From Spirosoma foliorum (lineage in GTDB: Bacteria; Bacteroidota; Bacteroidia; Cytophagales; Spirosomataceae): 64,000 bases of DNA. The position numbers and the translations under genes are program-made. Positions 25,267 through 33,454 of the stretch are shown piece by piece (position 1 is the stretch's first letter; every line of letters begins with the position of its first letter). A model generated the notes under the pieces. The model worked only from the letters and a program-made list of their open reading frames with translations. It was not told the origin of the DNA and ran no database searches. The DNA is taken from contig NZ_CP059732.1 of the NCBI RefSeq assembly GCF_014117325.1, forward strand, positions 992,001 to 1,056,000. The letters are read 5' to 3'.

Positions 25267-25275
25267 TAAATTATA
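25267..25275. repeat. Right 9-bp target-site duplication of the ISAs1 element
   Basis: TAAATTATA, identical to 24102-24110. It contains the stop codon (25271-25273, minus strand) of the LytTR regulator, so the insertion fell exactly at the end of that gene without damaging it. Confidence 0.8.
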
Positions 25276-25966
25276 GACCAGATTGAATACGCGCCAAAAT
25301 CTGTTTACGATAGGTTCGACCAATAGGAATCCACTCCTGATTAACTTCCAGGGCGGTTGTGCTCAACCGCCCGATTAGGGTTTTGTTGACAACATAGCCT
25401 TTTTGAATCTGTATAAACGTTTTCGGTAACTCGCTGGCTAGCTTGCGTAAGGATCGTTTCAGTACATATTTCTGATCCATCGTACGGATTATGGAGTAAT
25501 TCCCCTCCGCCTTAATCCAGTAGATAGCATCAAACGGTATCATGACTTGTTCGCCATGTTTCCCCGGAATTGTAATCCCTTTGGGGTTATGGAGGATAAG
25601 GCCGGGTAGTTGGGTACAGAGCATCTCCAGAGCCGCTTTCAGGCTAAACAAGCCAAAGGGTTTAACCAGAAACCCAATATGAGCCATCCGGATGGCTTGC
25701 CGCAGTAAGTCTTCCCGCGGATAAGCTGTTTGAAAAATAACCGGCAGTTGCGGATAGGCCTTACTCAGCAGCTCGACGGACAGACCATCGGGGAGAACCA
25801 TATCTGCGACGATAAAGTCCGGCTGCTGCTCTTCCAGAAGTTGGCTGGCCTGTGCCAAGGTCGTGGCGGATCGGATGGTTCGGAAGCCTAATTGAGCAGC
25901 CATCGCTTGAAGGGTATCCAACCAGACCGGATCATCCTCAATCAGCAAGAGGCTCAAATATGTCAT
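25271..25966 (-). CDS. LytTR-family response regulator
   Basis: A 231-residue regulator. The receiver domain (about 1-118) has the acidic pair Asp11/Asp12 (LIEDDPVW), phospho-acceptor Asp55 (ADMVLPDG), Thr80 and Lys102 (LVKPFG). The C-terminal LytTR DNA-binding domain covers about 130-231 (IYWIKAEGNYSII, then IPIGRTYRKQ). It should bind promoter DNA when phosphorylated by a TPR-type sensor kinase; the kinase at 21611-23527 is the nearest candidate, inferred from proximity. Its stop codon lies in the target duplication of the ISAs1 element. Its C-terminal part is strongly similar to the remnant at 23627-23887, so the two are paralogues or products of a local duplication. Confidence 0.93.
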   Translation of the reverse strand: MTYLSLLLIEDDPVWLDTLQAMAAQLGFRTIRSATTLAQASQLLEEQQPDFIVADMVLPDGLSVELLSKAYPQLPVIFQTAYPREDLLRQAIRMAHIGFLVKPFGLFSLKAALEMLCTQLPGLILHNPKGITIPGKHGEQVMIPFDAIYWIKAEGNYSIIRTMDQKYVLKRSLRKLASELPKTFIQIQKGYVVNKTLIGRLSTTALEVNQEWIPIGRTYRKQILARIQSGL

Positions 25967-26314
25967 AATGGTGCGATGTGTGGTAGTTTACGACTGCTAT
26001 ATAGCGAAATAATTCTAATGTTTATGATACCGCTTTCTAGAGTCACTTAAAGAGTTTTTTGGGAGACAAAAATGTACCTTTTAGGCTACACTAAAACGTT
26101 GATACCAAGCCCGAGTCTGGTTCAACCTTTAGTAAGTTAAGCTGTTCAATTGTCGAATTCTATTTCGTGAAAAAGCTGTCTTCCTTATTTGGGTAGACCC
26201 AACTACGTGATTGTAATTTACTCTCCGATAATTCGTCTAAATCGCAGAAGTCTCAAGCAGACGCACGTTATTGATCAGCCTGAAGGCTTCTGCAATTGAC
26301 TTATTTCTCGGTGT
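25967..26314. other. Intergenic stretch, no clear feature
   Basis: This stretch lies between the minus-strand LytTR regulator and the end of the minus-strand sigma-factor gene. The promoter of the regulator must lie in the part nearest 25966. I see no gene, strong hairpin or clear repeat. Confidence 0.5.
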
Positions 26315-26851
26315 TTAAAGTAGCTTTTTATACTGTTCCAGTAGTTTCCGTCGACTACGAAACAACCGCATCTTTACGGCACTTAGACTAATCCATTGTT
26401 GCCGAGCCAATGTAGCCTGATCGATACCCTGCTGATAATGCGTATAAAGCAGGTATTGATCTGCTTCAGGCAGCGTCTGTATTAGCTGCTCCATTAAGGT
26501 ATAATCTATTTTCTCATCGGCTTCTTCCACCAGGGAATCTGTTAGTGACTCGTCCAGAGCACAGCTACGATGACGGCGTTTGGCGCGTATTTGATCCAGG
26601 CAATAATTGTGGGTGATGGCGTATAGCCAGGTGGCTAGTGAAGAACTGTTTTGAAACGTGTCTAGTTTTTGAAAAACTTTAATAAAAATGTCCTGCGTAT
26701 AGTCTTGTGCAGTTGCTGGATTGTTAGTCATAGCCAGACACTTTCGATAGACTTTTGAGACATGTTTCCTATACAGCAGGTCAAACGAATTGGTTGTGGA
26801 GCATGACTCACTGAATTCGGGGAGTCGATTAGAGGAGGTTGATTGTGTCAT
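26315..26851 (-). CDS. ECF-type RNA polymerase sigma factor
   Basis: A 178-residue sigma-70 family protein with only regions 2 and 4. Region 2 (about 22-92) contains YRKHVSKVYRKCLAM and the -10 recognition helix part TWLYAITHNYCLDQIRAKRR. Region 4 (about 120-178) contains LPEADQYLLYTHYQQGID and a helix-turn-helix (ATLARQQWISLSAVKMRLFR). No FecR-type anti-sigma gene is next to it. The neighbour upstream is a long noncoding region. Length is normal for ECF factors; the regulon is unknown. Confidence 0.92.
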   Translation of the reverse strand: MTQSTSSNRLPEFSESCSTTNSFDLLYRKHVSKVYRKCLAMTNNPATAQDYTQDIFIKVFQKLDTFQNSSSLATWLYAITHNYCLDQIRAKRRHRSCALDESLTDSLVEEADEKIDYTLMEQLIQTLPEADQYLLYTHYQQGIDQATLARQQWISLSAVKMRLFRSRRKLLEQYKKLL

Positions 26852-26950
26852 TAGGTTAAGGCTAATGTGTTTCTAAAAAGTCAATGTATCTTACGGTGTT
26901 TTACGGGAGTTGACACACGATCCAGAATATCTATCCCTTACCGTTCCTAA

Positions 26951-27067
26951 CCAGCAAAAACTGGGGCACGGTTGCCTGCTATGCTATAGCACACCGTTTA
27001 TAGCCTATTTATTGATGGTTATTGATTATCCTGATGTAGCTAACTGCAAGATTCGTTTCGACTGAAA
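26951..27067 (+). repeat. Noncoding diverged repeat, copy 1
   Basis: This segment starts AGCAAAAACTGGGGCACGG and contains GTTGCCTGCTAT, then GTAGCTAACTG and GACTGAAAA. It aligns along its length with 27431-27547, with substitutions and about one gap. Short complementary words (CGGTT and AACTG) could pair. The function is unknown; a small RNA or regulatory leader is possible. Confidence 0.5.
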
Positions 27068-27331
27068 AAAAAGAAGCTTATTTCATCCTCTTTTAAGAAG
27101 GTTTGTTGGTTTTACCATTGCCCTATCTTCCCAATAACCAGCAGGATACGTGCTTCATGGATTATTAACGTCGAACAGCTAGCCCTAGGGAGGGCATGAT
27201 GATTTCGTGCGCCTTTATAGGTAAATCCACTCTCAACTCTGTTCTGAAAACCAATGGCCCAGGGGAGATTACCTTTCTGCCAGCCCTTCAGGTTTGGGCG
27301 TATATTCTATCCTTGAGTCAATGCAAACAAA

Positions 27332-27360
27332 AAAGCAGGCCAAAATTTTTAGCCTGCTTT
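27332..27360 (+). terminator. Rho-independent terminator
   Basis: AAAGCAGGC (27332-27340) pairs with GCCTGCTTT (27352-27360) around an A/T-rich loop that can partly pair. It resembles the terminator at 23924-23952. No convincing gene precedes it on the plus strand, so it may end a noncoding transcript from the 26951-27320 region, or act on the minus strand. Confidence 0.7.
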
Positions 27361-27430
27361 ACTGACTTTTCTTTCTGAATCAACCCCATAAGATGCTTAC
27401 AGGATATTGAGGATCTACTTGGAATTCTGT

Positions 27431-27547
27431 CTAGCAAAAACCGATGCACAGTTGCCTGCTATTCCTATCTGTACTGTTTATTGTTCATTTGACAGTCGTA
27501 ATTGACCATTGAACTATAGCTAACTGGCGAAATCTCTCAGGTTGAAA
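27431..27547 (+). repeat. Noncoding diverged repeat, copy 2
   Basis: This segment starts AGCAAAAACCGATGCACAG and contains GTTGCCTGCTAT, TATAGCTAACTG and GTTGAAAA in the same order as copy 1 at 26951-27067. It lies about 90 bp before the first of three small genes and could be part of their leader. Confidence 0.5.
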
Positions 27548-27640
27548 AGAGATGTTCTGTTCTCATTTGTAAGTATCACATTTTTAGGGCTTTAATTATT
27601 TTTTGGTGTTTGGCCTGCTTATTGATTTGCCCAAATCACT

Positions 27641-27844
27641 ATGATTTTCTGGTCTCTTTGTATTTATCTGGCTGGAGCCATTCTTGCCTTTCCCATTACC
27701 TGGAAAGCTATGGAAAAACAACCGCAGGGGAAATCATTCCTGGATGAGTGTGTTTTTCTTTCCTTGCTGGGAAGCTGGCTCATTGTTATAGCCTATATAC
27801 TAGATCAGATTGAGGCATGGTGGTCCAATAATGTTAAACCATAA
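27641..27844 (+). CDS. Small membrane protein, unknown function
   Basis: A 67-residue protein with two hydrophobic segments (about 3-20 and 39-56) and a polar middle. I do not recognise it. Its second half (LLGSWLIVIAYILDQIEAW) resembles the same part of the next protein (KSLGSWITVFALVIEEW), so the two may be paralogues. The next gene begins 12 bp after its stop, so the three genes at 27641-28421 look like one operon. Confidence 0.6.
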   Translation: MIFWSLCIYLAGAILAFPITWKAMEKQPQGKSFLDECVFLSLLGSWLIVIAYILDQIEAWWSNNVKP

Positions 27845-27856
27845 ACCTTATCTACT

Positions 27857-28069
27857 ATGATAAGCCCAGTTGTATTGCTAACGGTAACCATGTTTATGCT
27901 ATGGTTAATTGGGGCAATGATAGCGCTGATCATGCTGGAAAGTAAAGCTGTTAGGAATCCTTTTGTCCTGATGGGCTGGCCTACAATCCAGATGATGTTG
28001 ATCAAATCATTAGGATCCTGGATAACCGTTTTTGCTCTTGTTATAGAAGAGTGGAACCGCACAGAATAA
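27857..28069 (+). CDS. Small membrane protein, unknown function
   Basis: A 70-residue protein with two hydrophobic segments (about 3-27 and 41-63). It shares an L-G-S-W motif and the general layout with the protein before it. The gap to the next gene is 13 bp. I do not recognise the family. An inner-membrane location is likely from the hydrophobicity alone. Confidence 0.6.
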   Translation: MISPVVLLTVTMFMLWLIGAMIALIMLESKAVRNPFVLMGWPTIQMMLIKSLGSWITVFALVIEEWNRTE

Positions 28070-28082
28070 GCTAGAACTACAA

Positions 28083-28421
28083 ATGACTCGTCGATCTATT
28101 TTGGGCCTTACTGGTTATGGTGTTATGGGTAGTGAACCGAATGATTTCTTTACTACACCCCTTGGGCGAGTTTATCTTGCTAACTCCTTCATGCAAAGTA
28201 TAGAATCCAGCGGAGATGTTTCTGGAGCCTACTACGCGTTTCGGACAACCGTTTGGGAGGTGATTGAGGTATCGCCTGATCCAACTCGTTATATCCCCGC
28301 CTGGAATATAATTGAGTTGTATGCCAGAGCCGATTTACTGGAATTTATACACACTGGAAATATGGAGGCTTTAAGGAGGCTGAAGTACAGGCTCAACGAA
28401 GCCGAACAACTAGTACGCTAA
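28083..28421 (+). CDS. Hypothetical protein of 112 residues
   Basis: A soluble-looking, mainly helical protein without a signal peptide or membrane segment, beginning MTRRSILGLTGYGVMGSEP and ending in a charged helix (LRRLKYRLNEAEQLV). I do not recognise a family. It is the last member of a tight group of three small genes, the first two of which are membrane proteins. Followed by about 200 bp of A/T-rich noncoding DNA. Confidence 0.6.
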   Translation: MTRRSILGLTGYGVMGSEPNDFFTTPLGRVYLANSFMQSIESSGDVSGAYYAFRTTVWEVIEVSPDPTRYIPAWNIIELYARADLLEFIHTGNMEALRRLKYRLNEAEQLVR

Positions 28422-28630
28422 GAAAGCTATGTGCCGAACTTCTTTCTGGATTTATTGTAAAAATATTTAGCATTTAACTTGTTGAAAGTTAGGAAGTTAT
28501 AATGTATTGTTTGGCTGACTGAAAAAAAAGTTTAAAATTTTGTAAGCGTTTTGTAGCGTTTTATCGCTTTCTCTCGACTTCCTCATTGACCGATAGCTAT
28601 GGTGTCACTCACGTTTAACTGTTTAAGTCA

Positions 28631-29122
28631 ATGAAAAAGATAGTTTTCTTAGGAAGTCTGTTATCCATGCTGGCTGGTTGCCATCAAGATATTCAACCTA
28701 CCAGCAGTAGCATCCCGACTGCATCCGGTAAAGTGGCCGACGGCTCGGCAATCACGGGAACTCCCAAAATTGCACAGGCAATGATCGATTCAATGGGACA
28801 TTCGATAGGGCAATTGCCCACTGGTTTTTCTGTTACAGCGGTAAAGCTTGATATTGATAAAATTGTTACCATGACCGCGAGGAGCGACAGTATGGGCGTG
28901 GGAAAAGCTAGTGCTGTGGTATATACTGATACAGTCTGGAAAGAAACCAGTACCAAATTGGCTACCACAACGGGACTCAATCAACCCTTTAAGCTAGCCG
29001 ATGTACCTTCGGGGACATACCGGGTGGTTCTCATAGGTACCGGCAGCCAGTTTGCGAAAACTATTGACAAAGTCAAGGTTTTAGAGAACACCACGACCAA
29101 TCTGGGAATAATTGATATTTAA
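28631..29122 (+). CDS. Predicted lipoprotein
   Basis: A 163-residue protein with a lipoprotein signal (LSMLAGC, Cys17), so it should be lipid-anchored in the envelope. The C-terminal part (KLADVPSGTYRVVLIGTG and onward to the end) looks like a carboxypeptidase-regulatory/beta-sandwich type domain. Family and role are not recognised. A strong hairpin follows directly, so it appears to be a single-gene unit. Confidence 0.75.
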   Translation: MKKIVFLGSLLSMLAGCHQDIQPTSSSIPTASGKVADGSAITGTPKIAQAMIDSMGHSIGQLPTGFSVTAVKLDIDKIVTMTARSDSMGVGKASAVVYTDTVWKETSTKLATTTGLNQPFKLADVPSGTYRVVLIGTGSQFAKTIDKVKVLENTTTNLGIIDI

Positions 29123-29132
29123 TAGCTTCTGA

Positions 29133-29178
29133 CCATACACCACCCATAGTCTCGTAACGAACTATGGGTGGTGTATGG
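29133..29178 (+). terminator. Perfect 18-bp hairpin after the lipoprotein gene
   Basis: The arm CCATACACCACCCATAGT (29133-29150) pairs with 29161-29178 without mismatch; the loop is 10 nt. There is no strong T tract. It is probably a terminator or 3' stabilising structure, possibly bidirectional. Confidence 0.6.
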
Positions 29179-29315
29179 CTATTGCCTTGTTAATCAAGGA
29201 TTCTATTGGCCTTCCTCCGCGCTCAATCAATAATTCATCAAAACGTATTAGTACAGTCTGATCAATGGTCGATCATCTTGTCTTAGCCTAAAAAATCAAG
29301 ACTACCCAAGCACAT

Positions 29316-31463
29316 ATGGTAGCTGAATTACTGGATTGTACGCCACAGGAACAGGAATGGCTGGAAGGATGCCGGAGAGCTTCTCCGAAAGCACAGAAAA
29401 AAGTATTTGAGCGCTATTATGGCTTGGTATACGGGACCTGTATACGTTACCTTTCTTCGAAAGAGATGGCACAGGAAGCACTCAATGACTGTTTTTTAAA
29501 GCTGTTTTACCAACTTGAGTCCGCATGTCGTTACCCGGAATATTTTCGTCGATGGCTACGCCGATTAGCCGTTTATACTGCTGTTGATGCCTATCGAAAA
29601 GAAAAACAGTACTTAACCGACATCTCAATCGATGATCAGGCGATTGAGATAGGCATCCCGGAAACCCTATCCGATAACCTACAGGCTGAGCAGATTATAG
29701 CCTTGCTGGCTCAACTGCCCGATTTGTGGCGATTGACGTTCAATCTGTACGAAATTGAAGGCTACTCGCACGAAGAAATTGCTCATTTACTGGCTATTCC
29801 GATGAGTAGCTCCCGAGTTTATCTGACACGTGCCAAGCAGCGCTTAAGAGAATTGCTTCGAGAGGAAGGTTCTGTCCGTACGGCTATGCCCATCTATTAT
29901 GTTCCAACTGCTACCCATTCAGGTGACCCAGACTGGCGTCATTTTCGGGAAAGATTAGATAGTTATGAACCTATGCCTGATGGAGACGCCTGGCAACGGT
30001 TCGAACGGGTACAACAACGGCAGCATCAGCACAGGCGGTGGCAAACGGCTAAACTAATCGTACTGGTAGCGGTTGGGGTGGTCTGTGAAAAATCGCAGGC
30101 TCCCGGTCATTTCTGGCCTAAATCACAAGTCCGTGTGACGAGCTCAACCACACGTTTGCCATCTAGTTCAGCCGGAGTTAATTCACCCACAACAACCTAT
30201 TATAAGCAAGGGGCTAAAACGGACCAAACGGCTGTGGCTATGCACGATCAGCCTGGAGAAGAGCATCATCCGGTGGATTCGAAAGAAAATAGTCTGTCGT
30301 CGATTTCGAATCAAACGCCGTCTTTCGATCTGGAGAAATCCTCTAGAGAAAGACCAAAAGACTCAATAGCGTCAACAAATGGAACGACTTCCAGTGTAAA
30401 CAGACGTTTGCCCGAATCGTTGGCTGATCCTGAGGCTACAGCTTTCATCGAAAAGAGAATAGCTCGTAAGGTCACGGCTACTGGTCGAAATACAAGGCCC
30501 AATAGGGCTAAAGCACCTGTCGTCTCTTCGACTGAATCGGGTGGTCGATTTAGACAAATGAACAATCGAGGTGCTAGCAAAAATCGATTGACGAAACAAT
30601 CCAGATTTTACGCCAGTAGCTATCAACCAACAGCAACAAATCAGACGGCTATTTACTCATTGGTGTTTACTGAAACAGATGAGAAAGCGGCCGAGCTAAT
30701 TACCATTAATGAACGTTTTCTATTACCTATAAACAAGCTTCTGGCAAAGCCATTTTTGCATAATCGAATCCCTACCAACCAGGCGGTTGTGGTGCGTGCC
30801 TTGTCGATAGAGAGACCCCAATTAGTAGCTTCTAAGCATTCCATAAATGTAGGGGTTCTAGGTGGAGTACAGGCAGTTTATACGCCCACAATGAACCAAT
30901 CTTTTGGTGTAACCGGTGGTATATGGGCCGACTGGCAACTGAATCGAAAACTCGTTATTGAAATGGGACTATCGATAGCTCGTCCGCAACTCATGCAGGC
31001 TGGTAATGGACTGATAACTCAGGATTCGCTAAACCGACGTGAGTTAGTTCAGCAGACGTATCAATGGTGGACTATGACTTTGCCCCTGACTATCCGTTAT
31101 CGTATCGTGGAAACCAAACGCGTGAGTTGGTGGGGAGCCTTAGGAGTATCCTCTGGGCTTACATTTGGCGAAACACAACGAAGCGATTATCGACTTACTT
31201 CCTTTACAAGTAATCCCACAGATTCGAGCCATCATGCCAGCAGTTCCACAGATCAAGTTATCCAGTTCAAGTCGACCAGTGTACTCCTACAACCGTTTCG
31301 TTGGCTAACAGTATCCTCAGGCGTCCGACTCCTGACGGTCGGAAAACAGGAATGGTGGATGGAGCCTTATTTTAGTTACCCAATTGGTGTTACAACTTCC
31401 GAATCGCTTCGTGTCAGCATGGCCGGTATTCGATTGCGGCTGCGTTTGCTGAAACTGAATTGA
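29316..31463 (+). CDS. ECF sigma factor fused to a membrane-spanning, outer-membrane-barrel-like protein
   Basis: A 715-residue single reading frame that joins two normally separate proteins. Residues about 28-97 are sigma region 2 (VFERYYGLVYGTCIRYL, then WLRRLAVYTAVDAYRKEK) and 130-188 are region 4 (YEIEGYSHEEIAHLLAIP, YLTRAKQRLRELL). Residues about 200-240 (DWRHFRERLDSYEPMPDGDA) match the start seen in Bacteroidota proteins that often follow an ECF sigma gene. A short hydrophobic segment lies at about 243-258. Residues 265-490 are a long Ser/Thr/basic-rich linker, and about 500-715 alternate like beta strands of an outer-membrane barrel. No homopolymer is visible at the junction (about 29883) that would suggest a simple sequence error. 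If real, the protein would place a sigma factor, a membrane anchor and an envelope domain in one chain. The regulated genes are unknown. Confidence 0.75.
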   Translation: MVAELLDCTPQEQEWLEGCRRASPKAQKKVFERYYGLVYGTCIRYLSSKEMAQEALNDCFLKLFYQLESACRYPEYFRRWLRRLAVYTAVDAYRKEKQYLTDISIDDQAIEIGIPETLSDNLQAEQIIALLAQLPDLWRLTFNLYEIEGYSHEEIAHLLAIPMSSSRVYLTRAKQRLRELLREEGSVRTAMPIYYVPTATHSGDPDWRHFRERLDSYEPMPDGDAWQRFERVQQRQHQHRRWQTAKLIVLVAVGVVCEKSQAPGHFWPKSQVRVTSSTTRLPSSSAGVNSPTTTYYKQGAKTDQTAVAMHDQPGEEHHPVDSKENSLSSISNQTPSFDLEKSSRERPKDSIASTNGTTSSVNRRLPESLADPEATAFIEKRIARKVTATGRNTRPNRAKAPVVSSTESGGRFRQMNNRGASKNRLTKQSRFYASSYQPTATNQTAIYSLVFTETDEKAAELITINERFLLPINKLLAKPFLHNRIPTNQAVVVRALSIERPQLVASKHSINVGVLGGVQAVYTPTMNQSFGVTGGIWADWQLNRKLVIEMGLSIARPQLMQAGNGLITQDSLNRRELVQQTYQWWTMTLPLTIRYRIVETKRVSWWGALGVSSGLTFGETQRSDYRLTSFTSNPTDSSHHASSSTDQVIQFKSTSVLLQPFRWLTVSSGVRLLTVGKQEWWMEPYFSYPIGVTTSESLRVSMAGIRLRLRLLKLN

Positions 31464-31859
31464 TTTTAACGGGAAAACCGGTCGGAGATATCAACGGCCA
31501 CCCGGCAACTAACGCCGTGGCGTAGAGACTGCGCTCAACGGGGCACACCGACTGATAGCTCAATGAAAGCCAACAGCAGTAGCCATTTCGCTAGGAAAAA
31601 GATAATAGGTTGTTGCCAGAAAAGGGAGATAGCCAGACGTGGCATGCGAAAACGTGATGATGACATTAAGCAATACCTAGTAGAACACTGAATCAGCGTT
31701 AGGCCTAATAGGTGCCATCATCCCTACAAAAGGGCGGTTGGGTCAGGAAGATACCATTTCCCGTATTGGGTAGAAAAGCAGCTATTTATAGAGAAAGGGC
31801 AATAGCGTTACGACAAAGGTTGCTCTGTTAGCAGGTAATAGAGATTGACCATACATGCG
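31464..31859. ncRNA. Noncoding stretch, possibly a structured RNA or intron remnant
   Basis: 396 bp without a gene on either strand, less A/T-rich than other intergenic DNA here. It contains GNRA-like and purine-rich segments and several complementary words, for example GATGATG (near 31655) with CATCATC (near 31720), and a compact hairpin around ACGCCGTGGCGT (31510-31521). The style recalls the 5' RNA domains of a group II intron, but no intron-encoded protein and no recognisable domain V are present. The strand and function cannot be assigned by eye. Confidence 0.3.
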
Positions 31860-33290
31860 TCATTGAGGGATAATCCGGAGTACGGCATCAGGCGAATTAG
31901 TCAGCACATATAAAGCGCCATCTGGGCCCATTTTTAAATCGCGGATGCGACCGTATCCTTTCAGTAAAATTTCCTGTTCGATAACCTTATCGTGGTCAAT
32001 AACCAGCCGCCGGATTTCTTCGAACTTGAGTGCGCCAACGAGCAGGTTATTGGCCCACTTGCCAAATGTTGGGTTAGTTATAAATTCGATGGGGCAAACG
32101 GCAATAGAAGGTGTCCAATACGTAATGGGTTGTTCCATACCTTCTTTGCAGGTCTCTCTGGATATGATGCTGCCGTTATAATCGATGCCGTATGTAATAA
32201 CCGGCCATCCGTAGTTAGCTCCTTTTTTCAGGATATTTAATTCGTCTCCTCCTTGTGGGCCGTGCTCACTGGCATAAATTGATCCCGTTACTGGGTGTTG
32301 AGCGAGCCCCTGTACGTTTCGGTTGCCCCAACTGTATATGGCTTGTAAATCACCTTCTTTTCCATAAAGAGGATTGTCTTTTGGAATAGAACCATCGCTG
32401 TTGATGCGATAAACCTTGCCCGAAGGCCTTGACAATATCTGTGAATCCTGAGCCCGATTCATATCTCCGATCGTAAAATAGAGGTAGCCCTGTTTATCAA
32501 ACAGAAATCGGCACCCCCAGCGCGTTCCACCAGTAACCTGGAGGGAGTCGGCCACCTGAAATAACGACTGCTCGTCGACCCACTGATGAGCCTTAATTTT
32601 CCCCCGAACAACCTTGGTCATGCCGGGCGTCGTTTTATCCGGGCTGTTTTTTGAATTATGGCTAAAGGCCAGATATATCCAGCCGTTTTGGGCATACGCC
32701 GGGTCAAGTGCCAAATCCATTAGTCCGCCAACATTGTCATAGGCATAAGTTTTAGGCAGATCTGTTATGGGTTGATTATCAAGTTTACCGTTGACCATCC
32801 AATACAGATCACCGAATTTTCCGGTGATTAGGGCGTGGCTGGCATCAACAAACTCAAGTCCCCAGGGCCCTTTTAACCCCTCCGTAACGAGTTTTTCAAT
32901 CTTAAGTGAATAAAGTTTTGTTTTGACCTTAAGGGGTAGTTCGTTTTTGCGAACAATTTCTGGATTCGTTTGAGCTTTGAGAATATAATCCGTAACAGCT
33001 TCGATCTGAGCGGACGACAGCGTCCCTTCCCACTGGATCATCTCCGTTTTGGGAATGCCATTTCGGATTGTGTTCAGGATTGAATTTCGATCTCCACCGT
33101 GTTTCCAGTCCTTTTTGATTAGCGCAGGCGCCACACTTCCCTGCATTTGGGCACCATGACAACCAGCACAATAAGTGCTATAAATATTCTCGCCAGTTTG
33201 CGCAGATGAATCACCAGGCATAGCCAGTAAAAAACAAACGCTTACAAGGAATGGCCGAAATACCGTGGCTGCTATGGATGCTTTATTCAT
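31860..33290 (-). CDS. PQQ-dependent sugar dehydrogenase with N-terminal cytochrome c domain
   Basis: A 476-residue periplasmic enzyme with a signal peptide ending near residue 30 (DSSAQ). A class I cytochrome c domain (about 33-112) has the heme motif CAGCH (Cys41, Cys44, His45) and a likely distal Met in the KTEMIQWEGTLS segment. The rest (about 125-476) is a glucose/sorbosone dehydrogenase beta-propeller (GPWGLEFVDASHALITGKFG, ASEHGPQGGDELNILKKGAN, YGWPVITYGIDY). Family members oxidise aldose sugars using PQQ; the fused cytochrome should take the electrons. No PQQ biosynthesis genes are in the window. The cytochrome c maturation genes lie just across a divergent promoter region, which fits a shared need for heme attachment. 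Confidence 0.9.
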   Translation of the reverse strand: MNKASIAATVFRPFLVSVCFLLAMPGDSSAQTGENIYSTYCAGCHGAQMQGSVAPALIKKDWKHGGDRNSILNTIRNGIPKTEMIQWEGTLSSAQIEAVTDYILKAQTNPEIVRKNELPLKVKTKLYSLKIEKLVTEGLKGPWGLEFVDASHALITGKFGDLYWMVNGKLDNQPITDLPKTYAYDNVGGLMDLALDPAYAQNGWIYLAFSHNSKNSPDKTTPGMTKVVRGKIKAHQWVDEQSLFQVADSLQVTGGTRWGCRFLFDKQGYLYFTIGDMNRAQDSQILSRPSGKVYRINSDGSIPKDNPLYGKEGDLQAIYSWGNRNVQGLAQHPVTGSIYASEHGPQGGDELNILKKGANYGWPVITYGIDYNGSIISRETCKEGMEQPITYWTPSIAVCPIEFITNPTFGKWANNLLVGALKFEEIRRLVIDHDKVIEQEILLKGYGRIRDLKMGPDGALYVLTNSPDAVLRIIPQ

Positions 33291-33454
33291 TACCTGGCCG
33301 ATTTAGCTGTTTTTTGGATTAGTTCTCTGCGTATGTTTTATCAACACAATTTTACAAATGAATAGTTGGATTGCCTGAAGGATGCTGGAAAGTAGGTTGT
33401 TTTTCAAGGTATATACGTAGATAATTTCTTCATCTATCTTTGGTTAAAAAGTAA

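Larger units (their letters stand above)
26852..27640. other. Long noncoding stretch with a diverged duplication and a terminator
   Basis: 789 bp without a convincing gene. It holds the sigma-factor promoter region next to 26851, two related noncoding segments (about 26951-27067 and 27431-27547) and a strong terminator hairpin at 27332-27360. Confidence 0.6.

Noticed and set aside
27196..27378. A 60-codon frame after an AGGGAGGG sequence
   Set aside because: It runs through the strong terminator at 27332-27360, its sequence looks like nothing known, and Bacteroidota rarely depend on Shine-Dalgarno sites.
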